Source of the DNA: Cystobacter ferrugineus
GTDB lineage: Bacteria; Myxococcota; Myxococcia; Myxococcales; Myxococcaceae
Reading direction: 5' to 3'
Assembly (NCBI RefSeq): GCF_001887355.1
Contig: NZ_MPIN01000003.1
Location: 763,956 to 827,955 of the forward strand
DNA length: 64,000 nt
Below are positions 16,808 to 26,070 of this stretch, piece by piece. Under the pieces are notes generated by a model, which saw only the letters and a list, made by a program, of their open reading frames with translations, was not told the origin of the DNA and searched no databases. Position 1 is the stretch's first letter. Each line of letters starts with the position of its first letter. The translations under genes and the position numbers were made by a program.

Positions 16808-18277
16808 GTGTCCTCTCCCTCTTCTTCGTCCTCTCCCTCCCGCCGTGGCGTGCGCGGCGTCCTGTTTCCCCTCATGGTGATGGCGTCCGCCTGCCAGGCC
16901 CTCGGCGCGAGTCCTCCCGCGCCTCCCCCGGCCGCCACTCCCGCCGCGGCCCCCGTCATCCCCTCCGTCACCGTGCCGTCGCCCGGCTCGCTCGCCCCGC
17001 TCGTCGAGGCCGTGAAGGGCGCCGTCGTCAATGTCGAGGTGCAGGCGCGCGCGCCCGTTGCCGCCACCCGGGGCATGCGCGGCCTGCCTCCGGGCTGGGC
17101 CGAGCGGTTCGGCTTCCCGGACATGCCCCAGGGCGATGGGCGAGGCCCCGTGCAGCAGGGCCAGGGCTCGGGCTTCATCATCGACGCCAAGGGGTTGGTG
17201 CTCACCAACAACCACGTGGTGGAGAACGCCGAGCGGGTGCGCGTGAAGCTCGACGACGGGCGCGCGTTCGACGCCCAGGTGCTCGGGAGGGATCCGCTCA
17301 CCGACGTGGCGGTGCTCCAGCTCCAGAACGCGCCCAAGGATCTTCCCCACGTGGCGCTGGGCAACTCGGACGCGGTGCGCGTGGGCGACTTCGTGCTCGC
17401 CATCGGCAACCCCTTCGGGCTCGCCTCCAGCGTGAGCTCGGGCATCCTCTCGGCCCGCGCCCGCGACATCCACGCCGGGCCCTATGACGACTTCCTCCAG
17501 ACGGACGCCGCCATCAACCCGGGCAACTCGGGAGGCCCGCTCTTCAACCTCAAGGGCGAGGTCATCGGCATGAACACCGCCATCGTCCGCGAGGCCACGG
17601 GCATTGGTTTCGCCGTGCCCAGCAACCTCATCCAGTCGCTGCTGCCCCGGCTGGAGAAGGACGGCGTGGTGCGCCGGGGCTGGTTGGGCCTGGCCGCGCA
17701 GGATCTCACGCCGGACCTGGCCAAGGCGCTGGGACTCGAGGTGGACAAGGGCGCCATCATCGCCGATCTCAACGACGGCGGGCCCGGGGCGCGCGCGGGG
17801 CTCCAGGACAACGACGTCATCACCCGGGTGGACGACACGCCCATCGTCTCGGCGGGCAGCCTCACCCGCACCGTGGGCCTGCTGCGTCCGGACAGCCGCG
17901 TCTCCGTCCAGGTGCTGCGTGACGGCAAGCCGCTGGCGTTGCAGGTGACGCTCGGCACGCGGCCCGCCCAGCGGGGGGAGCCCGAGCTGCCCACGCGCGA
18001 GGAGGAGAGCGCTCCGGCCAAGGGCCGGCTGGGCATGCGGCTGGCGGATGATCCCCAGGGCGTGCGCGTGGTGCGGGTGGAGCCCGGCAGCCCGGCGGAG
18101 CAGGCGGAGCTGCCGCCGGGCTCGCTGCTGCGGCAGGTGGGCGATCAGAAGGTGGCCAACGCCCAGGAGGCGGCCGAGGCGCTGCGCTCGGCCCGGCCCG
18201 GCAGCATGTTGCTGCTGCGCATCCAGCCGCCCGGCTCGGACGTCACGCTGCTGCGCGCCCTGCCCGTGCCGTCCTGA
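16808..18277 (+). CDS. DegP/HtrA-like serine protease with two PDZ domains
   Basis: 489 residues from a GTG at 16808 that has aaaggag eight bases upstream; an ATG ten codons earlier is possible. The N-terminus carries an export signal ending MASAC, perhaps a lipobox, then a Pro/Ala-rich spacer. The trypsin-like domain has the complete triad: His136 in LTNNHVVEN, Asp166 in DPLTDVAVL and Ser241 in NPGNSGGPL. Two PDZ domains follow at about 285-385 and 400-480, the second ending in PPGSDVTLLRALP. This is the standard DegQ/DegS-like layout for periplasmic protein quality control. Confidence in the family is high. Confidence 0.92.
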   Translation: MSSPSSSSSPSRRGVRGVLFPLMVMASACQALGASPPAPPPAATPAAAPVIPSVTVPSPGSLAPLVEAVKGAVVNVEVQARAPVAATRGMRGLPPGWAERFGFPDMPQGDGRGPVQQGQGSGFIIDAKGLVLTNNHVVENAERVRVKLDDGRAFDAQVLGRDPLTDVAVLQLQNAPKDLPHVALGNSDAVRVGDFVLAIGNPFGLASSVSSGILSARARDIHAGPYDDFLQTDAAINPGNSGGPLFNLKGEVIGMNTAIVREATGIGFAVPSNLIQSLLPRLEKDGVVRRGWLGLAAQDLTPDLAKALGLEVDKGAIIADLNDGGPGARAGLQDNDVITRVDDTPIVSAGSLTRTVGLLRPDSRVSVQVLRDGKPLALQVTLGTRPAQRGEPELPTREEESAPAKGRLGMRLADDPQGVRVVRVEPGSPAEQAELPPGSLLRQVGDQKVANAQEAAEALRSARPGSMLLLRIQPPGSDVTLLRALPVPS

Positions 18278-18307
18278 GCACCGGGGGGAGCCGACACCCG
18301 GGAGCCT

Positions 18308-21300
18308 CTACCCGGGCATGAGCCGCTGGGACTCGGCGAGGTGCCAGTCACGATCCGCCTCGCCCAGCCCGGCGAGCAGCCGGTGCGCGGCCGCCGCTTC
18401 CCACGGCATGCCCAGGGCCCTGGCCGCGCGCGCGGCCTCCTCGAACCTCCGCCGCGCGGCCCGGCGCCGCCCCTCCGCCAACAGTAGCCGGCCCCGGCTC
18501 AGGCACGCCGCCGGCCGCGCGGCCGCGCACGCCCGGACTCCCCGCTCCAGCGCCTCGCAGCATCGCCGGGCGAGGTGCTCCAGCGCCGGGGCCTCCCGTT
18601 CGTTCCGCTCCCGCGCCGCGAGCCACAGCTCGAGGAACGTCTCCGCCAGGCCGCTGTATCCATCCAAGATGGGAATCGTGACCGGGATGCGGAGCACCTG
18701 TTCCGCCCGGGCCTCGGCGAGGGCGCGTGCCCGCTCGGGGTGGCCTTGTCGCAGCCACGCCAGCGCCAGCGCGCCCGGGAGGGACGTCACGGCGTGCTCA
18801 TCCAGCTCCCGCTCCACTGTCTCCCATTGCCTCGCGGCCTCGGCGACACGTCCCTCTCGCCACAGCACGCGCCCCTGATCCTCTCGCACCCACGCCGCCA
18901 GTTGCGTGTCCTCGCGCCGGCGGGCCGAGGCGAGCATTGCCGCCGCCAGCGCCGCCGCCTCGGTCAGCCGCCCCTGGACGATGTGCAGGTTGAGCAGCAC
19001 CAGGCTCGCCTCATCGGCCTGGCGCAGGTTGCCCAGGCGGGTGAAGCCCGCGATGCTCTCCTTCACCGATTCCTCCGCCTCGGCGAAGCGGCCCGCCTCC
19101 AACAGGTAGAGCGACAACGACTGCCTGGACAGTTCCAGGGCGTGGGGATCCTTCGCCTCGCTCGCGAGCGCCCGGCTGGCACGGCTGTAGGCCCTGGCCG
19201 CGCCGTGTGACGGCACCGCGCCCATCAACACCGTCAACGACGCGTAGGCCCGCGCCCGGAGGCTCGCCACGCCGGAGCGATCGGCGAAGTTGGCCATCTG
19301 GAACACGAGGTAGCCGAGCCTCGGCATGTCCAGCTCGTAGTACGTCAGCAGCCCCAGATCCGAACACGCCTCCGCCGCTTCCTCCCACGTCTCGCGGTCC
19401 ACGTCTCCCCGCGGCGGGCGCACGAGGCCCATCCTCCCCATCAACTGCCGCGCCGCCCCGCGCAGTGTCCCCATGGCCAGGGCCCCACGCCCCTCGGGCA
19501 CCGGGTGGCCCAGCAGTTCCAGCGCGCGGTACAGGTGCCGCCGTGCCTCGGGCCGGCCCAGCCACCGCAACGCGCGCCCCAGCCGCCGCTCCCAGCGCGC
19601 GCGCCGCGAGGGCTCCACCCGCTCCGGCCCCTCCGCCTCCAGCTCCAGCGCCTTCGTGAAGAAGCCCACTGCCTCGCTCGGCGCGTACGTCGCCAGCGCG
19701 TGCTCGCCCGCCTTCTCCAACGCCTCCAGCGCCTTGGAGCGTACGTTCGCGCGGAGCCAGTGGTGGGCCAGCCGCGGGTAGAGCAGCGGCAGTTCCTCCG
19801 TGTGCGTGCGCTCGTACCAGCGCGCCACCGCCTCGTGGATCCGCCGCCGCTGCGAGAAGAGCATCAGGTTGTAGGCGACCTCCTGGGTGATGGCGTGCTT
19901 GAAGAGGTAGAGCGACTCGGAGGTGTTGCCCACCGGCAGCGCCAGATCCTGCGCCCGCAGGCGCGACAGGTGCGCCGCCAGCCGCTCCCGCTCCTCGGGC
20001 AGGGGGTGCACGTCCCCGAGCAGTCGGCTGCCGAAGGTGCGGCCGATGACGCTCGCCGCCTTCAGGGTGAGCTGCTGCACCGTCGTCAGCCGATCGATGC
20101 GGCTGGTGATGAGGCCCTCCAGCGTCGAGGGCAGGCCCAGCGCGTCCAGCTTTCCCGCCGCCGGGGCCAGCCGGCACTCGCCATGCTCCACGATCAACAG
20201 CCCGTTGTCTCGCAGGGTGTAGGCCAGCTCCTCGCTGTAGAAGGGGTGGCCCTCGGCCTTCTCCAGGATGAAGGCGGCCACTTCCTCCTGGAGCCGCGTC
20301 ACGCCAAGCCGCGCGCACACCAGCGCGAGGATGTCCCCGTCCGTCATCGCCGACAGCTCCACGCGGCGGGTGGAGGGCAGCCGAAGGAGGAACTCCAGGG
20401 CGGGCGGCGGGTTGTCCGCGAGCGGCCGCGTGGACAGCACCAACAACCAGCCCGGGAGATCGCGCGCCACCCTCCGGAGCAGCTCCCACGAGGACGAGTC
20501 CAACCACTGGCCGTCCTCGAGGAGGAGCACCGTGGGGCCCGCCTCACCCAGCAGCCGCACCATCAACGACAACTTGGCGTCCGCGCGCGTCTGCTCCCGC
20601 AGGTGGCTGGTGCGCTCCGTGTCTGGCAGATCCAACCGCAAGACGGGGTTGAGCAGCGGCGCCAATGCCTCCGCCTCGGGATCCCGGGCCAGCCGGGCCC
20701 GCAGCGCCGCGCGCCGATCCTCGGCGGGCGTGGCGGGAGACAGGCCGAGCCACGCGGTGAAGACGGCGCGCCAGGCGTAGTAGACGGTGGCGTTCTCCGC
20801 CTCGTCCGCCACGCCGGACAGCACGCGCAGCCCACGCGCCCGGGCGGCGCGCGCCACGTGCGTGAGCAGGCTGGACTTGCCCATGCCCGGCTCTCCCTCC
20901 AGGACGAGCATGCCTCCCTGGCCCCGGGCGAAGCCCTCCAACGCCTCGTCGAGGAGCGCGCGTTCCGCGGCACGGCCCACCAGGGCGCGAGGGTCCGCGC
21001 GGGGGGCGCGCGTTTCTCCGGAGCCACCGGGGCGGAAGAGGGGCACCGGCTCCGCCACGCCCTTGACCCGTACCGGGGGCAGGCGCTCGACCTGGAGCCG
21101 CTCGCTCACCGCCTGGGCCGTGGCCTCGTCGAACAGGATGCCATCCCGGGCCTCCTGCATCAGCCGCGCGGCGAGGTTCACCGTGCGGCCCATCAACGCG
21201 TACTCGTACCGGGTGGTGCCGCCGCGCAGCCCGCAACACACCCGTCCGGTGGCGATGCCGATGGCCGCCGTCGACCCCAGCGTCCGCAGCGCCGTGTGCG

Positions 21301-22300
21301 CCTGGAGCGCCGCCTTCACCGCCCGCGCCGCGTCATCCTCGTGCGCGCAGGTGGGCAGCCCGAAAGCCGCCACCAACACCAGGCCCTTGTCGTCCACCAG
21401 GAGCTGGTTGACGCTGCCGCCCATGCCGTAGACGGCCTCCTGCATCGCGCGCACGGCGTCCGACAGCCGTGGCAGCAGCGCGTCCGACGCCTCTTCCGGA
21501 AGCCCGTCCAGCCGCAGGAAGAGCACCGTCGCCCGGCGCAGCTCGGCGAGCCACCTGGCGCCCACTTCCAGTGTCGCGCACAGCACCCTCGAGACGAAGG
21601 GCCGCAGCGCCGCGTCCGCGCCCCCGGGAAGCGCTGGCAGCGACAGCGCTCGAGGCGCGGGAGCCCGCACCGACTTCACGCGCGCTCCGCCCGAGGGGGC
21701 CGCCTCTCCCACCAGGTCCGCTCCCGCGCACCGCCAGGCCGCCGCGGAGACCACCACCTCGCCCGGCGCGGCGGCGTGCCCGGCCTCCCGGAGCTGCACG
21801 AAGGGCTCGCCCCGCATCAGCATCTGCCATCGTCCAGAGACGCCTCCCACCACCACCGCCTGGACCTGGCCCGCCCCCACCGCCACCCGCAGGGAGAGCG
21901 ACAACTCCCGCATGAGGGGCTCGCGCATCGCCCGCTGCAACGCGAGCCCGCACTCCGCCGCCCGGAGCACGGCCTCCGCGAGCGCTCCCTCCGCCTGCCG
22001 CGCGGGCCATGACGCCAGCAGCGCGTCCCCGGGAAAGTGGAGGATCTCCCCGCCGTGCGCGGCGACGACCTCCACCAGCGGGCCGAAGAGCTGCTCGAGC
22101 AGCCGTGACAACTCCTCCGCGCCCGCCGAGCCCCGCTGGGCCAGGCGCTCGGTGAGCGGCGTGAAGCCGGACACGTCCGCGAGCAGGACGGCGGCGGGGA
22201 AACACCTGGACTCGGCTTGCTCCGGCGCCGCGGGATGGCGTGCCGCGCGGCGCACCAGCAACGCCGGCACGCACGGCATGAGCAACTCGGTGGTCTCCAT
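18308..22300 (-). CDS. Soluble-adenylyl-cyclase-like protein: two class III cyclase domains, P-loop ATPase, TPR region
   Basis: 1330 residues. Cyclase domain C1 (about 35-190) keeps both metal-binding Asp residues, Asp42 in LLADVSGFT and Asp92 in FPGDALLASW. Domain C2 (about 255-420) has FLRLDGL where the first Asp would sit, so it has probably lost metal binding but keeps FGLPTCAHEDDAARAV and RTVNLAARL. A P-loop, EGEPGMGKSSLL, lies near 470, followed by a STAND-like ATPase core and a long TPR-like helical region to the end. This order and the asymmetric C1/C2 pair match mammalian sAC (ADCY10). It should make cAMP in the cytoplasm. It is convergent with the protease gene. Confidence 0.88.
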   Translation of the reverse strand: METTELLMPCVPALLVRRAARHPAAPEQAESRCFPAAVLLADVSGFTPLTERLAQRGSAGAEELSRLLEQLFGPLVEVVAAHGGEILHFPGDALLASWPARQAEGALAEAVLRAAECGLALQRAMREPLMRELSLSLRVAVGAGQVQAVVVGGVSGRWQMLMRGEPFVQLREAGHAAAPGEVVVSAAAWRCAGADLVGEAAPSGGARVKSVRAPAPRALSLPALPGGADAALRPFVSRVLCATLEVGARWLAELRRATVLFLRLDGLPEEASDALLPRLSDAVRAMQEAVYGMGGSVNQLLVDDKGLVLVAAFGLPTCAHEDDAARAVKAALQAHTALRTLGSTAAIGIATGRVCCGLRGGTTRYEYALMGRTVNLAARLMQEARDGILFDEATAQAVSERLQVERLPPVRVKGVAEPVPLFRPGGSGETRAPRADPRALVGRAAERALLDEALEGFARGQGGMLVLEGEPGMGKSSLLTHVARAARARGLRVLSGVADEAENATVYYAWRAVFTAWLGLSPATPAEDRRAALRARLARDPEAEALAPLLNPVLRLDLPDTERTSHLREQTRADAKLSLMVRLLGEAGPTVLLLEDGQWLDSSSWELLRRVARDLPGWLLVLSTRPLADNPPPALEFLLRLPSTRRVELSAMTDGDILALVCARLGVTRLQEEVAAFILEKAEGHPFYSEELAYTLRDNGLLIVEHGECRLAPAAGKLDALGLPSTLEGLITSRIDRLTTVQQLTLKAASVIGRTFGSRLLGDVHPLPEERERLAAHLSRLRAQDLALPVGNTSESLYLFKHAITQEVAYNLMLFSQRRRIHEAVARWYERTHTEELPLLYPRLAHHWLRANVRSKALEALEKAGEHALATYAPSEAVGFFTKALELEAEGPERVEPSRRARWERRLGRALRWLGRPEARRHLYRALELLGHPVPEGRGALAMGTLRGAARQLMGRMGLVRPPRGDVDRETWEEAAEACSDLGLLTYYELDMPRLGYLVFQMANFADRSGVASLRARAYASLTVLMGAVPSHGAARAYSRASRALASEAKDPHALELSRQSLSLYLLEAGRFAEAEESVKESIAGFTRLGNLRQADEASLVLLNLHIVQGRLTEAAALAAAMLASARRREDTQLAAWVREDQGRVLWREGRVAEAARQWETVERELDEHAVTSLPGALALAWLRQGHPERARALAEARAEQVLRIPVTIPILDGYSGLAETFLELWLAARERNEREAPALEHLARRCCEALERGVRACAAARPAACLSRGRLLLAEGRRRAARRRFEEAARAARALGMPWEAAAAHRLLAGLGEADRDWHLAESQRLMPG

Positions 22301-22452
22301 GAACCCATGGAGTACCCCAGGTTGACTCCTGGTGCGCTAGCGGAGAGTGCTCCACGGGGCCCTACCGACTGGTCGTACTCCGTCCTGTAGGGCGGAAGCC
22401 GACACCCGGAGGAATACCGGCGAAACGCTCTGCTCGCGATCCACGTCGCGAT

Positions 22453-22803
22453 TCAGCCGTGGGCGAGGATGTTCACCAACTTGCCGAATGGATCTCGCAC
22501 GAAGAACCGGCGCACGCCCCACGGCTCGTCGCACGGGCCATACTCCACCGGGATTCTTGCCTTCTTCACCCGACGCAGCACCGCGTCCAGGTCGTCCACC
22601 TCGATCGACAGGTCTGGCGCCGGTGCACCCGAGCCACCTTCAGAGATGAAACTGATCTGTATCGTCATCTCCTCGTCGGACCCGTAGGTCGCAATCCATC
22701 CCATGTCCATGAGGACGTCGAGACCAAGGATTTCCTTGTAGAAGCGAGCGGCCGAAGCCGGTGTTGGGCCCACCACGTTGGCGACGATTCTCTTGACTCG
22801 CAT
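22453..22803 (-). CDS. VOC (glyoxalase/bleomycin-resistance-like) family protein
   Basis: 116 residues from the ATG at 22803, with aggagg five bases upstream; a GTG two codons earlier would overlap that site. One pair of beta-alpha-beta-beta-beta modules is visible: VGPTPASAARFYKEILGLDV, then LSIEVDDLDAVLRRV, then RRFFVRDPFGKLVNIL, the usual VOC C-terminal strand. It could act as a glyoxalase-like enzyme, a dioxygenase, or a ligand-binding resistance protein; the sequence does not decide. Confidence 0.85.
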   Translation of the reverse strand: MRVKRIVANVVGPTPASAARFYKEILGLDVLMDMGWIATYGSDEEMTIQISFISEGGSGAPAPDLSIEVDDLDAVLRRVKKARIPVEYGPCDEPWGVRRFFVRDPFGKLVNILAHG

Positions 22804-22864
22804 GCGCACCTCCTGACCTGTGTTCTACGACGGTGAAGGGCCGGCAGATGTCCCTGGGCTGAGG

Positions 22865-23773
22865 CTATTCCCCCTGAGCCTGGGACCCGGACAGCAGCCC
22901 GCGCTCGTCACGGAAGAGCTCGAACAGATGGTCTCCCACCACCTTCACCCGGGGCACCCGGGCCGAGTCGCGGCGCATCAGTATCCAGACCTCGCGCTCG
23001 GGCGGAAGCGGGCCGAACGGGATCCGCACGAGGCCTGGATGGCTCGCGGCCAGGAAACAGGGCAGCAGCACGATGCCATATCCGGCCCGCGCGGCCGCCG
23101 CCTGCGCCTGGAGGCTGTTGCTTCGGAAGATGAACCGATGGCTGGGAAAGCGGGACGCCATCCAGGCCGCCTCGGCGGTCTGATTGTCCGCGCCATACCC
23201 GACGAGGGGTGGCTGCTCGCGGGAAAGGAGCGCATCGCGCTTTCGAGCGGGCGCGAAGAAGGCATAACCCACCGTGGCGGCTTTCCGGGCCAGCAGGTCG
23301 CTGTCGGCGGGCCGACCGAGACGGATCGCGATGTCCGCCTCCGAGCGGGACAGGCTGAGCACCCGCGTCTCGGCGATGAGCTCGACGTCGAGCCCGGGGT
23401 GGCGGTCATGGAGCGGTCCCAGCCGGTCCACCAGGAAGCCATGGGCCAGGGAGCGGGACGTGGTGAGCCGCACCGGTCCCTTCGGACCGTCATCGCCCTG
23501 GAGACGACGCTGCACCACCAGCGCGGCCTCTTCCATCGCGGTCGCTTGCGCCAACACGGTCGAGCCATCGTCGGTGAGCCTGAAACCGTCTGGCGTCCGA
23601 ACGAGCAGCGGCCTGCCGAGCCGACGCTCCAGTCCCTCGACACGCCGCGCGATCGTCGAGCGGGCGGTGCCCAGGGCCCGGCTCGCGGCGGCCAGACTGC
23701 CGTGCCGGGCCAGGGCCGCGAAGTGGCGGAGGTCGTCCCAATCCAACTGGGGTGTGCGTTTTTCGGCGGGCAT
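22865..23773 (-). CDS. LysR family transcriptional regulator
   Basis: 302 residues, typical LysR length. The N-terminal winged helix-turn-helix is DWDDLRHFAALARHGSLAAA then ALGTARSTIARRVEGLERRLG. The C-terminal periplasmic-binding-like effector domain follows (VRLTTSRSLAHGFLVDRLG, GYGIVLLPCFLA). It is divergent from the nitrilase gene with 124 bases between the starts, the common arrangement for a LysR protein controlling its neighbour. The effector is unknown. Confidence 0.9.
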   Translation of the reverse strand: MPAEKRTPQLDWDDLRHFAALARHGSLAAASRALGTARSTIARRVEGLERRLGRPLLVRTPDGFRLTDDGSTVLAQATAMEEAALVVQRRLQGDDGPKGPVRLTTSRSLAHGFLVDRLGPLHDRHPGLDVELIAETRVLSLSRSEADIAIRLGRPADSDLLARKAATVGYAFFAPARKRDALLSREQPPLVGYGADNQTAEAAWMASRFPSHRFIFRSNSLQAQAAAARAGYGIVLLPCFLAASHPGLVRIPFGPLPPEREVWILMRRDSARVPRVKVVGDHLFELFRDERGLLSGSQAQGE

Positions 23774-23897
23774 GGGGCAAAGGTCGACAGTTTACCGGGA
23801 CTGCTCTCGTCTCGGATGCTCCCTCCCGCGTCCGAGGTCGGCCACCGCACCGGCGGCACGGCCCACGCACGCCTGACGACAGACGGGAGTTCGAGCC
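23774..23897. promoter_or_regulatory. Divergent LysR/nitrilase intergenic region
   Basis: The 124 bases between the two divergent starts must contain both promoters and the probable LysR binding site. I could not fix -35/-10 boxes or a clear T-N11-A palindrome by eye. Confidence 0.4.
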
Positions 23898-24902
23898 ATG
23901 ACGAGCATACGGGTCGCTTCGGTGCAGTTCCAGCATGTGCCGGGCGACAAGGCCTACAACCTCGAGCGCATCCGGCACTTCGCCGGCCTGGCCTCCGCCA
24001 ACGGGGTCAAGCTGATCGCCTTTCCGGAGATGTGCGTGACGGGCTACTGGCATGTTCGCCACCTCGATCGGGCGGGCATCTCGGCGCTGGCCGAGCCTGT
24101 TGCCTCAGGCCCCTCGGTCGACATCCTCCGCGCGCTGGCTCGCGAACAGGAACTCGTGCTGGGCGTCGGGCTCATCGAAGAGGGCACCGACGGCCGCTTC
24201 TACAACGCCTATGTCGTCTGTCTGCCGGATGGGACGGTTCATACCCATCGCAAGCTCCACTCCTTCGAGAGCGAGCACATGGCGAGTGGCGATCGCTATA
24301 CCGTCTTCGAAACGCCGCTGGGAATCCGGGTCGGGGTGTTGATCTGCTGGGACAACAACCTCGTCGAAAACGCCCGCGCGACAGCGCTCCTCGGTGCGGA
24401 TGTGCTCATGGCACCGCATCAGACCGGCGGGACGAACTCGCGCAGCCCGCACGCCATGGGGCGGATCGATCCCGAACTCTGGCGGCGAAGAGCGGAAGAC
24501 CCCCGCGCCATCGAGGCTGAATTCCGCGGGCCGAAGGGACGGGAGTGGCTGATGCGCTGGTTGCCAGCGCGTGCCCACGACAACGGCATGTTCCTCCTGT
24601 TCAGCAATGGTGTTGGCCAGGACGACGATGAGGTGCGCACCGGCAACGCGATGATCCTCGACCCCTACGGCCGCATCCTGGCGGAGACCTGGAGGGCGGG
24701 TGACGACATGGTGGTAGCGGACCTCGACCTCGGACTGCTGCCGCTGTGCACCGGACGCCGCTGGCTCCGCGGTCGCCGTCCCGAACTGTACGGCATGCTG
24801 GCCGAGCACAGGGGAGACGAGCTGGAGCCCCGGCAGGCCCGATTCTCTTCCGAGCCAACGGCGGCACACCATCTTCCGCCATCACTGACACGTCCCACCT
24901 GA
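23898..24902 (+). CDS. Nitrilase superfamily carbon-nitrogen hydrolase
   Basis: 334 residues with the full catalytic set: Glu44 in AFPEMCVTGY, Lys119 in HRKLHSF and the nucleophile Cys150 in LICWDNNLVENAR. The C-terminal part has GNAMILDPYGRILAETW, typical of the superfamily. Members hydrolyse amides, N-carbamoyl groups or nitriles. The insertion around GRIDPELWRRR with a large middle loop suggests an aliphatic amidase/N-carbamoylase-like branch, but the substrate is open. Expression is probably controlled by the divergent LysR gene. Confidence 0.88.
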   Translation: MTSIRVASVQFQHVPGDKAYNLERIRHFAGLASANGVKLIAFPEMCVTGYWHVRHLDRAGISALAEPVASGPSVDILRALAREQELVLGVGLIEEGTDGRFYNAYVVCLPDGTVHTHRKLHSFESEHMASGDRYTVFETPLGIRVGVLICWDNNLVENARATALLGADVLMAPHQTGGTNSRSPHAMGRIDPELWRRRAEDPRAIEAEFRGPKGREWLMRWLPARAHDNGMFLLFSNGVGQDDDEVRTGNAMILDPYGRILAETWRAGDDMVVADLDLGLLPLCTGRRWLRGRRPELYGMLAEHRGDELEPRQARFSSEPTAAHHLPPSLTRPT

Positions 24903-25072
24903 AGGCGGGCCGGGCGTTGATGCCTCCCTGCCTCCCGGTGGAACCGCCAGCCGGAGGGTGACCCGGTGAGGGAGCCCTGGCCTCTTGTCGGGTGGCGGGA
25001 GGCTTCGGACCTTCCTCTCATCACCCGGCTTCGTGCCATGGGGCGCGGGGCCCATCCGAGAGGGAGACGGCC

Positions 25073-25303
25073 ATGGCGGACAACAAGGGACCGGCGGACA
25101 AGCGGACGGATAACCCCCAGGCGGACAGGCCCGTGGAGGAGATGGAGCGCGAGGCCCGGCACCAGGACGGCGTGCTGCGCCGGGATGTGGCGGATCAGGA
25201 CGTGGGGGAGGATCGCATCAAGGAGAAGGGCCTGGGAGGCCGCGGTGCCGACGACTCGAGCGTCAGTGAGCGGCGGGATGCGCCTCCCGTGAGCGACAGC
25301 TAA
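25073..25303 (+). CDS. Small hydrophilic protein
   Basis: 76 residues from the ATG at 25073, preceded by agggagacggcc. The product is almost entirely charged and polar (KGPADKRTDNPQADRP, DRIKEKGLGGRGADDSS), with no hydrophobic core, and is likely disordered. Such short acidic/basic proteins are common and unnamed in myxobacteria; some resemble stress-linked hydrophilins. No family can be given. A longer frame opens upstream but shows no better start. Confidence 0.55.
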   Translation: MADNKGPADKRTDNPQADRPVEEMEREARHQDGVLRRDVADQDVGEDRIKEKGLGGRGADDSSVSERRDAPPVSDS

Positions 25304-25418
25304 CCCTCTTCCACCCGTGTTCAACCACTCAGAGTTCGTAGGGCCCGGATGGCGTTCTAGAAAGAGAGCCGAGGAGGCGAGAGAATCCCTTGATGGACAC
25401 GGACAGAGGGCGGGAGTC

Positions 25419-25856
25419 ATGACGAGCACCGGGCGCACCCTCGCGGTGCACGTGCACGACGGGTGTGATGTCTACGTGGGCCGGGCCTTCCGCGCGTGGG
25501 CCAGACCAGGCCCCCTCAATCCCGTGCCGGGCCGCTTCGGCAACCCCTTCAAACCCGGCGGTGTGGGCACTCCGGGTGCCATGCTGCGCCGCTACTTCGA
25601 CCTGTGGCTCGCCGCCCTGTCCGAGTCGGAGCGCGAGCACGTCCTCGCCGAGGCCCTGCGCCGCATGGGCCCGGAGGCGGATGCCTTCGAGTCCTACCGC
25701 TGGTACCTGGAACTGCGCACCCGGCACGACCCGGCCTTCCTCGCGGACGTGCTCGCCCTGAGGGGCAATCGCCTGGGGTGCTGGTGCAAGCCCGGCCCCT
25801 GCCACGCGGACGTGCTCGCCGCGTGGGTGGACGCGCGGCCCCCTGGTCGGCGCTGA
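25419..25856 (+). CDS. DUF4326 domain protein
   Basis: 145 residues from the ATG at 25419 with gggcgggag upstream. The hallmarks of DUF4326 are present: CDVYVGRAFRAWARPGPLNP and RFGNPFKPG near the start, and LGCWCKPGPCHADVLAAW at the end, with the Cys-x-Cys...Cys-His cluster. The family is small, common in phages and actinobacteria, and biochemically unassigned; a metal or nucleotide ligand is likely. No link to the neighbours is apparent. Confidence 0.8.
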   Translation: MTSTGRTLAVHVHDGCDVYVGRAFRAWARPGPLNPVPGRFGNPFKPGGVGTPGAMLRRYFDLWLAALSESEREHVLAEALRRMGPEADAFESYRWYLELRTRHDPAFLADVLALRGNRLGCWCKPGPCHADVLAAWVDARPPGRR

Positions 25857-26070
25857 GCCCCGCGGCGTCGGAGCCAAGGCCCTCGGCGTCCTGAAATCTG
25901 CACCGCCCGCTCCGCCCTGTCTGTACTCGGGAGGGCAGGCCCGGCTCTCGCCACCTCGCCCTGTGTGGCCTCCTCCCTCCCGGTTTACTCACGGATCGAA
26001 GATGTCCACACCATCCAGGGAGGACCTTCGCAGCACTTCCCGAGCCCGCGCGGCGACTCGGAATATCCCC

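Noticed and set aside
19505-22012. 835-codon plus-strand frame over the cyclase gene
   Set aside because: Arg/His/Gln-rich shadow of the cyclase-ATPase gene.
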